Notes: a model not told the origin generated them from the sequence alone. Positions 5,703-11,213 are shown, counted from the first letter of the stretch. The stretch is DNA of 11,213 nt from Nitriliruptoraceae bacterium (GCA_007118045.1 SKTG01000152.1:1-11213); one strand, 5' to 3'. A program made the numbers and translations.

Positions 5703-6494
5703 GTGGACCGGCACCGACCGACCACGGGAGTGCCGACCCGGCGGTTGACCCGCCGGGCCGTCGACGAACGGCCCGACCTCGCACGGGCGCCCCGCCCGCT
5801 CCCGCCGTCGGCATGGGTGCTCCCGGATCCGGAACAGGCCGACGAGGACGGCGTGGTCGGCGTCGGCGCGGACCTCGCGCCACCGACGCTGGTCGACGCG
5901 TACCAGCGGGGGATCTTCCCGTGGCCGCACCCCGGGGTGCCGTTGCCCTGGTTCTCACCCGACCCACGCGGGGTCGTCGACCTCGACGCCGTCCACGTCT
6001 CGCGCAGCCTTCGGCGCACCCTGCGCACCTGCGGCTGGGAGACATCGGTCGACGCCGCGTTCGAGTCCGTGGTCGCGGGGTGTGCCGGCGGGCGCGGTGA
6101 GGCGGGAACCTGGATCACCGGGTCGATGGCTCGCGCCTACACGCACCTGCACCGCCTCGGGTGGGCGCACAGCGTCGAGGTGTGGGATGGCGAGGATCTG
6201 ATCGGCGGCATCTACGGCGTGCAGGTCGGCGCCGTGTTCACGGGAGAGTCGATGTTCCATCGCCGCGACGACGCCTCCAAGGTGGCCCTGCTCGACCTGA
6301 CGACCCGGCTGGGTGAGGCGGGTGGAGCGTTCCTCGACGTGCAGCTCACGACCGAGCACCTGGGCCGGCTGGGGGCCGTCGACGTCCCCCGGGAACGCTT
6401 CCTGCGACGGCTGCACGCGGCACGCGACGCCGACGTGCGCCTACAGACGACCCGTCGCCCCGTCGCCCGCCTGACGATCCCCGCGCCGCCCTGA
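5703..6494 (+). CDS. aat: Leucyl/phenylalanyl-tRNA-protein transferase
   Basis: Aat transfers Leu or Phe from aminoacyl-tRNA to proteins with an N-terminal Arg or Lys, creating an N-degron that ClpS recognises. The product of about 263 residues shows the family blocks in order: VGVGADLAPPTLVDAYQRGI then FPW, and WFSPDPRGVV. GTWITGSMARAYTHLHRLG comes next, then AHSVEVWDGEDLIGGIYGV, and VFTGESMFHRRDDASKVAL with the catalytic-region Glu. FLDVQLTTEHLGRLGAV keeps the Asp and Gln of the DxQ motif, although the Cys usual between them is Val. GTG 5703 is favoured because GGGGGA lies four bases upstream; the frame stays open to 5652, and GTG 5730 is also possible. The N-terminus before the first conserved block is longer than usual and Arg/Pro-rich. 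clpS lies 4.5 kb away on the same strand. Confidence 0.94.
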   Translation: MDRHRPTTGVPTRRLTRRAVDERPDLARAPRPLPPSAWVLPDPEQADEDGVVGVGADLAPPTLVDAYQRGIFPWPHPGVPLPWFSPDPRGVVDLDAVHVSRSLRRTLRTCGWETSVDAAFESVVAGCAGGRGEAGTWITGSMARAYTHLHRLGWAHSVEVWDGEDLIGGIYGVQVGAVFTGESMFHRRDDASKVALLDLTTRLGEAGGAFLDVQLTTEHLGRLGAVDVPRERFLRRLHAARDADVRLQTTRRPVARLTIPAPP

Positions 6495-6495
6495 T

Positions 6496-6514
6496 CCGTA
6501 CCCGCATGGGACGG
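6496..6514 (+). terminator. Candidate hairpin terminator after aat
   Basis: CCGT, one bulged A, and CCC (6496-6503) pair with GGG, A and CGG (6508-6514) around the tetraloop GCAT, two bases after the aat stop. It is a 7-bp stem with one bulge and no T-run. Confidence 0.38.
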
Positions 6515-6696
6515 GGGTGGCCCGACCGCGCACCGCCGCTGGCCAGCGATGCCGCGCGTCGGGCACACTCATCGGTCCCGAGGTCGCCGAGTCCGGCCGT
6601 CCCTCCCGCACCACCATGCCACCGCCGACCGTCACGCGCCGCTCCCCGGAGCCGGACCGACGGTGGCGGCCCGGTTCGACGACAAGGCTCTCCACC

Positions 6697-8097
6697 ATGA
6701 CCGACACCCTCCGCACCGAGCCGACGCCCCAGCGCTCCGAACCCGTCGCGGCGGACCCTCACCCGGCGCCCATGACCACCCCGCCGGACGCGATCGAGCG
6801 GCGCTACCCCGACGAGGACTTCGAGGTGCGCGACCTCGACCTCGCGGACTGGGGCCGCAAGGAGATCGGGATGGCCGAGGTCGAGATGCCCGGCCTCATG
6901 GCGCTGCGCGAGCGCTTCGCCGGTCAGAGCCCCCTGGCGGGTGCCCGCATCGCCGGCTGCCTGCACATGACCGTGCAGACCGCCGTGCTGATCGAGACGC
7001 TCCAGGAGCTCGGAGCCTCGGTGCGGTGGTCGTCGTGCAACATCTTCTCGACGCAGGACGAGGCCGCGGCGGCGGTCGCCGCCGCCGGGACGCCGGTGTT
7101 CGCCTGGAAGGGTGAGACCGAGGAGGAGTACGTCTGGTGCATCGAGCAGACCCTGCGGTGGCCCGACGGCTCCGGGCCGAACCTGCTGCTCGACGACGGT
7201 GGTGATCTCTCCGCCCTCATCCACCAGGAGCACCCGGAACTGCTCGAGGACGTCCTCGGGGTCTCCGAGGAGACCACGACCGGCATCAAGCAGCTCCGCT
7301 CGTGGCAGAAACAGGGCACGCTGCGCATCCCCGCCATCAACGTCAACGACTCGGTGACCAAGTCGAAGTTCGACAACCTCTACGGGTGTCGGGAATCGCT
7401 GATCGACGGCATCAAGCGCGGCACAGACGTCATGATCGCGGGCAAGGTCGCGGTCGTGGCCGGTTACGGCGACGTCGGCAAGGGCTGCGCCCAGGCGCTC
7501 GACGGGATGGGCGCGACGGTCCACGTCACCGAGATCGACCCGATCAACGCGCTCCAGGCGGCGATGGAGGGCTTCCGGGTGGTCACCATGGAGGAGATCA
7601 TCCCGCAGGCAGACATCGTGGTCACCGCGACCGGCAACATGGGTGTCGTGACGCACGACATGGTCATGCGGATGAAGGACCACGCGATCCTGTGCAACAT
7701 CGGTCACTTCGACACGGAGATCGAGACGGCCGCGCTGCGGCAGTACCCGTGGACCAACGTCAAGCCACAGGTCGACCTGGTCCACCTGCCGAACGGTCGC
7801 ACCGTGATCCTGCTCGCCGAGGGCCGCCTGGTGAACCTCGGCAACGCGACGGGCCACAGCTCCTTCGTGATGTCGACCTCGTTCACCAACCAGGTGCTCG
7901 CGCAGCTCGAGCTGTGGCAGCGCCACGACGAGTACGACGACGAGGTCTACGTGCTGCCCAGGCACCTCGACGAGGAGGTGGCGAGGCTGCACCTGGAGAA
8001 GATCGGCGCGAACCTGACGGTGCTCGACACCGCGCAGGCCGACTACCTCGGCATCGACGTCGACGGTCCGTACAAGGACGAGTCCTACCGCTACTGA
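6697..8097 (+). CDS. ahcY: S-adenosylhomocysteine hydrolase (adenosylhomocysteinase)
   Basis: This NAD-dependent cytoplasmic enzyme splits S-adenosylhomocysteine into adenosine and homocysteine, removing the inhibitor left by methyltransferases. The 466-residue product has SSCNIFSTQDEAAAA near residue 113 and DDGGDLSALIH at 166. NVNDSVTKSKFDNLYGCRES carries active-site residues, and the NAD-binding GYGDVGKGCA is at 256. CNIGHFDTEI, GHSSFVMSTSFTNQ and the C-terminal YLGIDVDGPYKDESYRY are all present, so it should be active. It lacks the roughly 40-residue insert of the Mycobacterium enzyme after the DDGGD motif. ATG 6697 has AAGG ten bases upstream. An internal ATG at 6772 begins just before the conserved domain but has no ribosome site. 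The 202 bases before it show no SAH-riboswitch-like sequence that I can recognise and no clear -10. Confidence 0.97.
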   Translation: MTDTLRTEPTPQRSEPVAADPHPAPMTTPPDAIERRYPDEDFEVRDLDLADWGRKEIGMAEVEMPGLMALRERFAGQSPLAGARIAGCLHMTVQTAVLIETLQELGASVRWSSCNIFSTQDEAAAAVAAAGTPVFAWKGETEEEYVWCIEQTLRWPDGSGPNLLLDDGGDLSALIHQEHPELLEDVLGVSEETTTGIKQLRSWQKQGTLRIPAINVNDSVTKSKFDNLYGCRESLIDGIKRGTDVMIAGKVAVVAGYGDVGKGCAQALDGMGATVHVTEIDPINALQAAMEGFRVVTMEEIIPQADIVVTATGNMGVVTHDMVMRMKDHAILCNIGHFDTEIETAALRQYPWTNVKPQVDLVHLPNGRTVILLAEGRLVNLGNATGHSSFVMSTSFTNQVLAQLELWQRHDEYDDEVYVLPRHLDEEVARLHLEKIGANLTVLDTAQADYLGIDVDGPYKDESYRY

Positions 8098-8124
8098 GGT
8101 CGCGGCGGACGCGCCTGCTTCCCT

Positions 8125-8147
8125 GTGACGTGTACGTCACGTAGCGT
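8125..8147 (+). promoter_or_regulatory. Inverted repeat abutting a -10 element (TAGCGT): probable regulated promoter
   Basis: GTGACG (8125-8130) and CGTCAC (8135-8140) form a perfect 6+6 inverted repeat around TGTA. TAGCGT follows at 8142-8147, one base later. The palindrome therefore fills the spacer where sigma-bound polymerase would sit, the usual place for a repressor operator. The likely target is the secreted acidic protein gene at 8264, with a leader of about 110 bases. The half-site spacing does not fit the CRP consensus. Confidence 0.45.
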
Positions 8148-8161
8148 TGCCGCCGTTGGTG

Positions 8162-8181
8162 GCGCGGTGCGCCGACCGCGC
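8162..8181 (+). other. Hairpin in the ahcY / secreted-protein intergenic region
   Basis: GCGCGGT (8162-8168) and ACCGCGC (8175-8181) form a perfect 7-bp stem with a 6-base loop. It would lie early in the mRNA leader if transcription starts after 8147, or could act as a distal terminator for ahcY. No T-run follows. Confidence 0.3.
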
Positions 8182-8263
8182 GTGGTGGTCGGCCCCGCGT
8201 CCGGCAGCGCCGCGGCCGTCGTCGGCCCCGGCCCGCCGGGCTCGACCGAGCGAGGAGGCAGGC

Positions 8264-9394
8264 GTGGGCAAGGTCCGTCGATCGTGGTCGGCGCTCGGAG
8301 CGTTCACGGCGCTGGTGATCGCCGGGGCCGGTGTCACGGCGGCCGTCGCCCAGACCGAACCGGAGCAGGACGGCTCGCCCCCCGCGGAGCTGCTCGAACG
8401 GCTCGACGAGCTCGAGGACGATCTGCCCGAGGCCGCCCCGCCCCAGGACGTGCTGCTCGACGAGGAGACCACCTGGGGCAGCCTGGACGGCGATCCGACC
8501 GGGGTGCGGGCGGTGCTGGACACGCTCGAACCCGATCTGCGGGCGCTCTACGTGGACGCCGACGACGCGGACGGTGACGTCCCGGAAGCCGTCGCGGACG
8601 TCGCGCGGGGCTGGCTCGACCTGTGGAACGGCACCACGTCGCTGGCCGCGGCGGACACGCACGACCTCGCGTTCCCCGAAGAGGCCACCGACGAGCTCGG
8701 TGTCGCCACCGGGGCCGACGAGCTGCGCGGCAGCGTCGAGATCGGCCTGGAACTGATCGTGGAGGGCCAGCAGCGGCTGCTGGCGGGCTACACGCAGCTC
8801 CGCGAGCTCGACGAGGCCGAGCCCGAGGCGCAGGAGCGCTTCGAGCAGCGCGCCGACGCCGCGGAGTTCTACGAGGCCGAGGTCCTGCCGAGGATCGTGG
8901 TCATGCTCTCCCAGCCGACGAGCACCGTGCTCGTCCCGGTGGATCGCTTCGAGACCGACGCGCCGGGCGTCCAGAGCCGTGCCAGCGCCCTGGGGGTGAT
9001 CTGCGTCGACCGTGCCGAGCTCGAGGCGTTGGGCGGCGTGGCGACCCCGGAGGTGCTGGCGCAGCTCGAGCCGGTCGAGCGGGTCGACTGCCCCAACCTG
9101 CCGGCGCCGCTGGACGATCTCGACGTCGCTCCGGACGCCTTCGTCGACCCGGAGGAGGAGCTCGACCCGGACGAGCTGTTCGACGAGGGCTTCGAGGACG
9201 ATCTGGCCGACGAGCTCGAGCAGGAGCTCGAGGACGAGCTGCAGCAGGAGCTCGACGACACGCTCGACGACCCGGCCGAGGAGGAGCCCGAGGACGAGCC
9301 CGAGGAGGAGCTCGAGGACGACCTGGACGACGACCTCGAGGACCTCGAGGACCTCGACGGCGAGCTCGACGAGGAGCTCACGGACCAGCTGTAG
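8264..9394 (+). CDS. Secreted protein of unknown function with an extremely acidic C-terminal tail
   Basis: I do not recognise a family. The 376-residue product starts at GTG 8264 with GAGGAGG at 8252-8258. It has a standard signal peptide: KVRR, a hydrophobic core (LGAFTALVIAGAGVTAA) and cleavage likely after AVA. The mature part, to about residue 290, is mixed alpha-like and acidic. It has helical stretches (ELRGSVEIGLELIVEGQQRL, EAQERFEQRADAAEFYEAEV) and only two cysteines, C247 and C276, which could form a disulfide. Residues 295-376 contain 49 Asp/Glu and no Lys or Arg. Leu recurs every four residues in ELEQELEDELQQEL, suggesting an amphipathic helix. Such a tail could bind calcium or other cations, or reflect salt adaptation; both are inference. 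There is no cell-wall sorting motif or transmembrane anchor, so it is probably released or held by charge. Confidence 0.85.
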   Translation: MGKVRRSWSALGAFTALVIAGAGVTAAVAQTEPEQDGSPPAELLERLDELEDDLPEAAPPQDVLLDEETTWGSLDGDPTGVRAVLDTLEPDLRALYVDADDADGDVPEAVADVARGWLDLWNGTTSLAAADTHDLAFPEEATDELGVATGADELRGSVEIGLELIVEGQQRLLAGYTQLRELDEAEPEAQERFEQRADAAEFYEAEVLPRIVVMLSQPTSTVLVPVDRFETDAPGVQSRASALGVICVDRAELEALGGVATPEVLAQLEPVERVDCPNLPAPLDDLDVAPDAFVDPEEELDPDELFDEGFEDDLADELEQELEDELQQELDDTLDDPAEEEPEDEPEEELEDDLDDDLEDLEDLDGELDEELTDQL

Positions 9395-9437
9395 GTGCGC
9401 CGCGCCCGGGGCACACCGCGTCGGACCAGGGACGAGA

Positions 9438-9504
9438 GCTCGGGGGAGCGCCGTCCCGGGCACGCGACGGGCGTGGACAGCGGCTCGGTGGAGCGCCGTC
9501 CCGG
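9438..9504. repeat. 22-bp direct repeat, two copies 45 bp apart
   Basis: Copies at 9438-9459 and 9483-9504 match at 21 of 22 positions; the one mismatch is G at 9444 versus T at 9489. The shared core is GGAGCGCCGTCCCGG. They lie 44 bases after the stop of the acidic protein gene. Confidence 0.75.
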
Positions 9505-9658
9505 CGGCGCGGCCCGTGCGACCTTCGGCGTGCCCTCCTCGTGGCGGCGCAGGCCACCGTGCGCGACGCACGCGCGGTCGGGTGTCGAGGGACCTCCGGC
9601 CCTATCCGTGTCGGCACGCGAGTGGCAGGTTCCGGGTGGCAGGGCACGGCTCCCGTGG

Positions 9659-9697
9659 CGTCGGGGGGCGTGAGGCGTGTTCGCACGCCCCCCGACG
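9659..9697 (+). terminator. Strong hairpin terminator (14-bp perfect stem)
   Basis: CGTCGGGGGGCGTG (9659-9672) pairs without mismatch with CACGCCCCCCGACG (9684-9697) around an 11-base loop. It lies 265 bases after the acidic protein stop and 117 before the BMP promoter hexamer, so it would insulate the two transcription units. There is no T-run. The stem is symmetrical and could act in both directions. Confidence 0.7.
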
Positions 9698-9798
9698 ACC
9701 ACTGGCGGTGCCGTGTGAGCCGCGGGCGCCGTGGCGGTCGGGGTGGGAACGCATGGGGGACGTCGCCGTCGTGGTCCCCACGATGGATGCTGCGCGGG

Positions 9799-9819
9799 CT
9801 ACGAGCCGCGTAGTAAGGT
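9799..9819 (+). promoter_or_regulatory. Promoter-like -10 (TAAGGT) preceded by a short inverted repeat
   Basis: TAAGGT at 9814-9819 fits TANNNT. Immediately before it, CTACG (9799-9803) and CGTAG (9809-9813) form a 5+5 inverted repeat with a 5-base centre, ending at the base before the hexamer. Transcription would start near 9826, giving a leader of about 112 bases to the BMP gene. No -35 is evident. Confidence 0.42.
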
Positions 9820-9833
9820 GCCCTGGAGCCACG

Positions 9834-9921
9834 GGGTGGGGCAGCAGCTGGGGGCCCACCCTCGGGGCCAGATCACCGGCCCGCGCCCGTCGGGTCGCCG
9901 ACGGGCCGTGTGGGGCCCGAC
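9834..9921 (+). promoter_or_regulatory. Structured mRNA leader with mutually exclusive hairpins before the BMP gene
   Basis: Three perfect hairpins follow one another: GGGTGGG/CCCACCC (9834-9840 with 9855-9861), GGGCC/GGCCC (9865-9869 with 9878-9882) and GCCCGTCG/CGACGGGC (9885-9892 with 9899-9906). A fourth, CGGGCC/GGCCCG (9902-9907 with 9914-9919), reuses the 3' arm of the third and ends two bases before the AGGAGG at 9922-9927. A longer alternative pairs GTCGGG (9889-9894) with CCCGAC (9916-9921). Competing stems next to the ribosome site are the layout of translational riboswitches and attenuators. I recognise no known class, and high GC makes chance pairing easier. Confidence 0.35.
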
Positions 9922-9937
9922 AGGAGGGAAGGATCCG

Positions 9938-11113
9938 ATGATGACGACACCGAGACGCGCGCTCGCGCTCGCGACGGCGGGTGCGCTCGCTCTCGCCGCC
10001 TGCGGCGAGGCCCCGGACGAGGAGCCGACCGACGAGGTCGAGGAGACCGAGGACGCCGAGGTCGACGACGAACCCGACGAGGACGCGGACGACGCGGACG
10101 CGGAGGATCCGGACGCCGACGACGCGGACGACGAGGCCGATGACGAGGTCGCCGCGGACGCGGAGGACTTCCAGGCGTGCCAGATCACCGACACCGGCGG
10201 CGTCGACGACCGCTCGTTCAACCAGACGGTGTGGGAGGGCTTCCAGCAGGCCGAGGAGGAGCTCGGCATCGAGATCGCCGTGCTCGAATCGGAGTCGGAG
10301 GCCGACTTCGACCCGAACATCCGGGCGTTCATCGACCGCGGCTGTGACCTGATCGTCACCGTCGGCTTCCTGTTGGGTGAGGCCACCGAGCAGGCGGCGC
10401 AGGAGAACCCCGAGCAGCTGTTCGCGATCGTGGACTTCGCCTTCGAGGACACCTACGACAACGTCCGCGAGATCGTCTTCGAGACCGACGAGGCCGGGTT
10501 CCTCGCCGGCTACGTGTCGGCCGGGACGACCGAGACGGGCACGATCGGTACCTACGGGGGCATCAACATCCCGACGGTCTCGATCTTCATGGACGGCTAC
10601 CTGGCCGGCGCCGAGTACTACAACGACGAGCACGGCACCGACGTCGCGGTCGAGGGCTGGGACGGCAACGACGGGCTCTTCACGGGTGACTTCGAGTCGC
10701 AGGACGAGGGCCGTCGCGTGACCGACTCGCTGCTCGAGGGCGGCGCCGACATCATCATGCCCGTCGCCGGCCCGGTCGGCCTGGGCTCCGCCACCGCGAT
10801 CGAGGACTTCGGTGAGGGCCTGCTGATCTGGGTCGACACCGACGGCTACGTCTCGGCGCCCGAGTTCAGCGACCTGATGCTCACCTCGGTGCTCAAGCGG
10901 ATGGACGTGGCGTCGTTCACGGTCATCGAGGAGGTCATGAACGACGAGTTCGAGGGCGGCATCTTCGCCGGTGACCTGGAGAACGAGGGCGTCGGGATCG
11001 CGGACTTCCACGACCACGAGGACACCGTGCCGGACGAGGTCAAGGACGCGCTCGACGACCTCGAGCAGGGCATCATCGATGGTGAGATCTCGGTGGACCC
11101 GGCCGACTACTAG
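9938..11113 (+). CDS. BMP/PnrA-family substrate-binding lipoprotein of an ABC importer, with a long acidic linker
   Basis: Members of this family are lipid-anchored receptors of ABC importers, often for purine nucleosides. The 391-residue product has a signal peptide with Arg pair and lipobox LAAC, giving lipidated Cys22. Residues 23-77 are a linker with 34 Asp/Glu out of 55 and no Lys or Arg. The binding domain then opens with CQITDTGGVDDRSFNQTVWE, the DxGxxDxSFNQ signature. It continues with FDPNIRAFIDRGCDLIVTVG, NPEQLFAIVDF, DEAGFLAGYVSAG and YGGINIPTVSIFMDGYLAGA. DIIMPVAGPVGLGSATAIED and LIWVDTDGY follow, all typical. ATG 9938 has AGGAGG ten bases upstream; ATG 9941 is a second choice. 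The ATPase and permease genes are not in view but may begin at the right edge. The ligand is not provable from sequence. Confidence 0.92.
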   Translation: MMTTPRRALALATAGALALAACGEAPDEEPTDEVEETEDAEVDDEPDEDADDADAEDPDADDADDEADDEVAADAEDFQACQITDTGGVDDRSFNQTVWEGFQQAEEELGIEIAVLESESEADFDPNIRAFIDRGCDLIVTVGFLLGEATEQAAQENPEQLFAIVDFAFEDTYDNVREIVFETDEAGFLAGYVSAGTTETGTIGTYGGINIPTVSIFMDGYLAGAEYYNDEHGTDVAVEGWDGNDGLFTGDFESQDEGRRVTDSLLEGGADIIMPVAGPVGLGSATAIEDFGEGLLIWVDTDGYVSAPEFSDLMLTSVLKRMDVASFTVIEEVMNDEFEGGIFAGDLENEGVGIADFHDHEDTVPDEVKDALDDLEQGIIDGEISVDPADY

Positions 11114-11137
11114 GGGTCGCACGCAGCAACGAAGGGT

Positions 11138-11170
11138 CGTGGGGGCGCTCGCACACCGAGCGCCCCCGCG
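11138..11170 (+). terminator. Hairpin terminator after the BMP gene
   Basis: GGGGGCGCTCG (11141-11151) pairs perfectly with CGAGCGCCCCC (11157-11167) around CACAC. Three further pairs, one of them G-T, extend the stem to 11138-11170. It starts 24 bases after the BMP stop. The sequence GGCTTCT follows rather than a T-run. It separates the lipoprotein gene from the next promoter. Confidence 0.75.
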
Positions 11171-11181
11171 GCTTCTCCGGC

Positions 11182-11187
11182 TAGGGT
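11182..11187 (+). promoter_or_regulatory. -10 element (TAGGGT) of a probable leaderless gene
   Basis: TAGGGT is identical to the hexamer before clpS. The GTG at 11194 begins six bases after it, exactly where transcription would be expected to start. Confidence 0.5.
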
Positions 11188-11193
11188 CCCACC

Positions 11194-11213
11194 GTGGAGC
11201 GGGTTCCGACCAC
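11194..11213 (+). CDS. Start of a further gene, truncated by the window edge
   Basis: GTG 11194 opens a frame reading MERVPT to the end of the window. There is no ribosome site; the upstream TAGGGT at 11182-11187 would place the transcript start on or next to this GTG, so it would be a leaderless mRNA. BMP lipoprotein genes are commonly followed by the ATP-binding subunit of the same importer, which is a guess from context. Only six codons are visible. Confidence 0.35.

Larger units (their letters stand above)
9395..9937. other. Gene-free stretch of 543 bases before the BMP lipoprotein gene
   Basis: No reading frame on either strand gives a recognisable protein; the open frames are Arg/Gly/Pro-rich with no ribosome site or domain. 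What it holds, left to right: a 22-bp direct repeat (9438-9504), a 14-bp-stem hairpin (9659-9697), a 6-bp inverted repeat (GGGGAC 9756-9761 / GTCCCC 9774-9779), a promoter-like element (9799-9819) and a structured mRNA leader (9834-9921). These are given separately. Confidence 0.7.

Noticed and set aside
4684..6045. N-terminal extension of the exonuclease to 453 residues
   Set aside because: The extension is antisense to the conserved blocks of aat and is Arg/Pro/Gly-rich. A good ribosome site supports GTG 5562.
6495..6696. SAH riboswitch upstream of ahcY
   Set aside because: I looked for the conserved SAH-riboswitch core and do not see it. A covariance-model search would be decisive.
6517..6696. 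Upstream extension of AhcY by 60 residues
   Set aside because: The extension is Arg/Pro/Ser-rich with no family match and no ribosome site. ATG 6697 already gives a complete enzyme.
6346..7992. 548-residue minus-strand frame opposite ahcY
   Set aside because: It is the antisense shadow of a full-length, motif-complete ahcY.
8124..8141. CRP-type binding site (TGTGA...TCAC)
   Set aside because: The half-sites are separated by 8 bases rather than 6 and the second half lacks the final A.
9395..9673. Small ORFs after the acidic protein gene
   Set aside because: They have no ribosome site and Arg-rich composition, and they include the direct repeat in different frames. They look like non-coding GC-rich DNA.
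9602..11122. 506-residue minus-strand open frame opposite the BMP gene
   Set aside because: The BMP lipoprotein on the plus strand has all family signatures; the antisense frame is a Val/Asp/Arg-rich mirror of the GAC/GAG codons.

Overview
The window is very GC-rich and densely coded, with third-position G/C dominating every gene. It looks like a piece of a deep-branching actinobacterial chromosome. Three things suggest this: clpS directly followed by a DUF2017 gene, frequent GTG starts and 4-base stop/start overlaps, and -10 hexamers of the TANNNT type without clear -35 boxes. Strong acidic bias in secreted proteins fits a salt- or alkali-adapted lineage such as the Nitriliruptoria. That lineage assignment is inference; no rRNA or other taxonomic marker is present. 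I saw no tRNA, rRNA, CRISPR array, transposase or phage gene.

Left part (1-2844). The left edge holds an ambiguous membrane-segment reading on the minus strand and a short plus-strand ORF that resembles the C-terminal toxin-binding domain of Xre/MbcA/ParS antitoxins. After a gene-free stretch comes a divergent cold-shock-domain protein with a basic tail. A tight three-gene plus-strand operon follows: clpS (N-degron adaptor of the Clp protease), a DUF2017 protein, and a luciferase-like (LLM) flavin/F420 oxidoreductase. These three are joined by GTGA and ATGA overlaps.

Middle (2841-6494). A 25-bp tandem repeat lies between the converging LLM gene and the minus-strand murJ (lipid II flippase), and it contains the stop codons of both genes. 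Upstream of murJ on the same strand is a stand-alone 5'-3' exonuclease. Divergent from it is aat, the leucyl/phenylalanyl-tRNA-protein transferase. Aat makes N-degrons and ClpS delivers them, so both ends of one proteolytic pathway sit within 5 kb.

Right part (6495-11213). This part carries ahcY (S-adenosylhomocysteine hydrolase), a secreted protein of unknown function with an 82-residue acidic tail, a 543-base gene-free stretch, and a BMP/PnrA-type substrate-binding lipoprotein with a 55-residue acidic linker. The gene-free stretch contains a direct repeat, a very strong hairpin terminator, a promoter, and a leader that can form mutually exclusive hairpins. A perfect 11-bp hairpin terminator closes the lipoprotein gene. 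The window ends at what looks like the first codons of a leaderless gene.

Most genes are ordinary housekeeping functions. The least explained parts are the 25-bp repeat array, the structured leader before the BMP gene, the acidic secreted protein, and the orphan antitoxin-like ORF.
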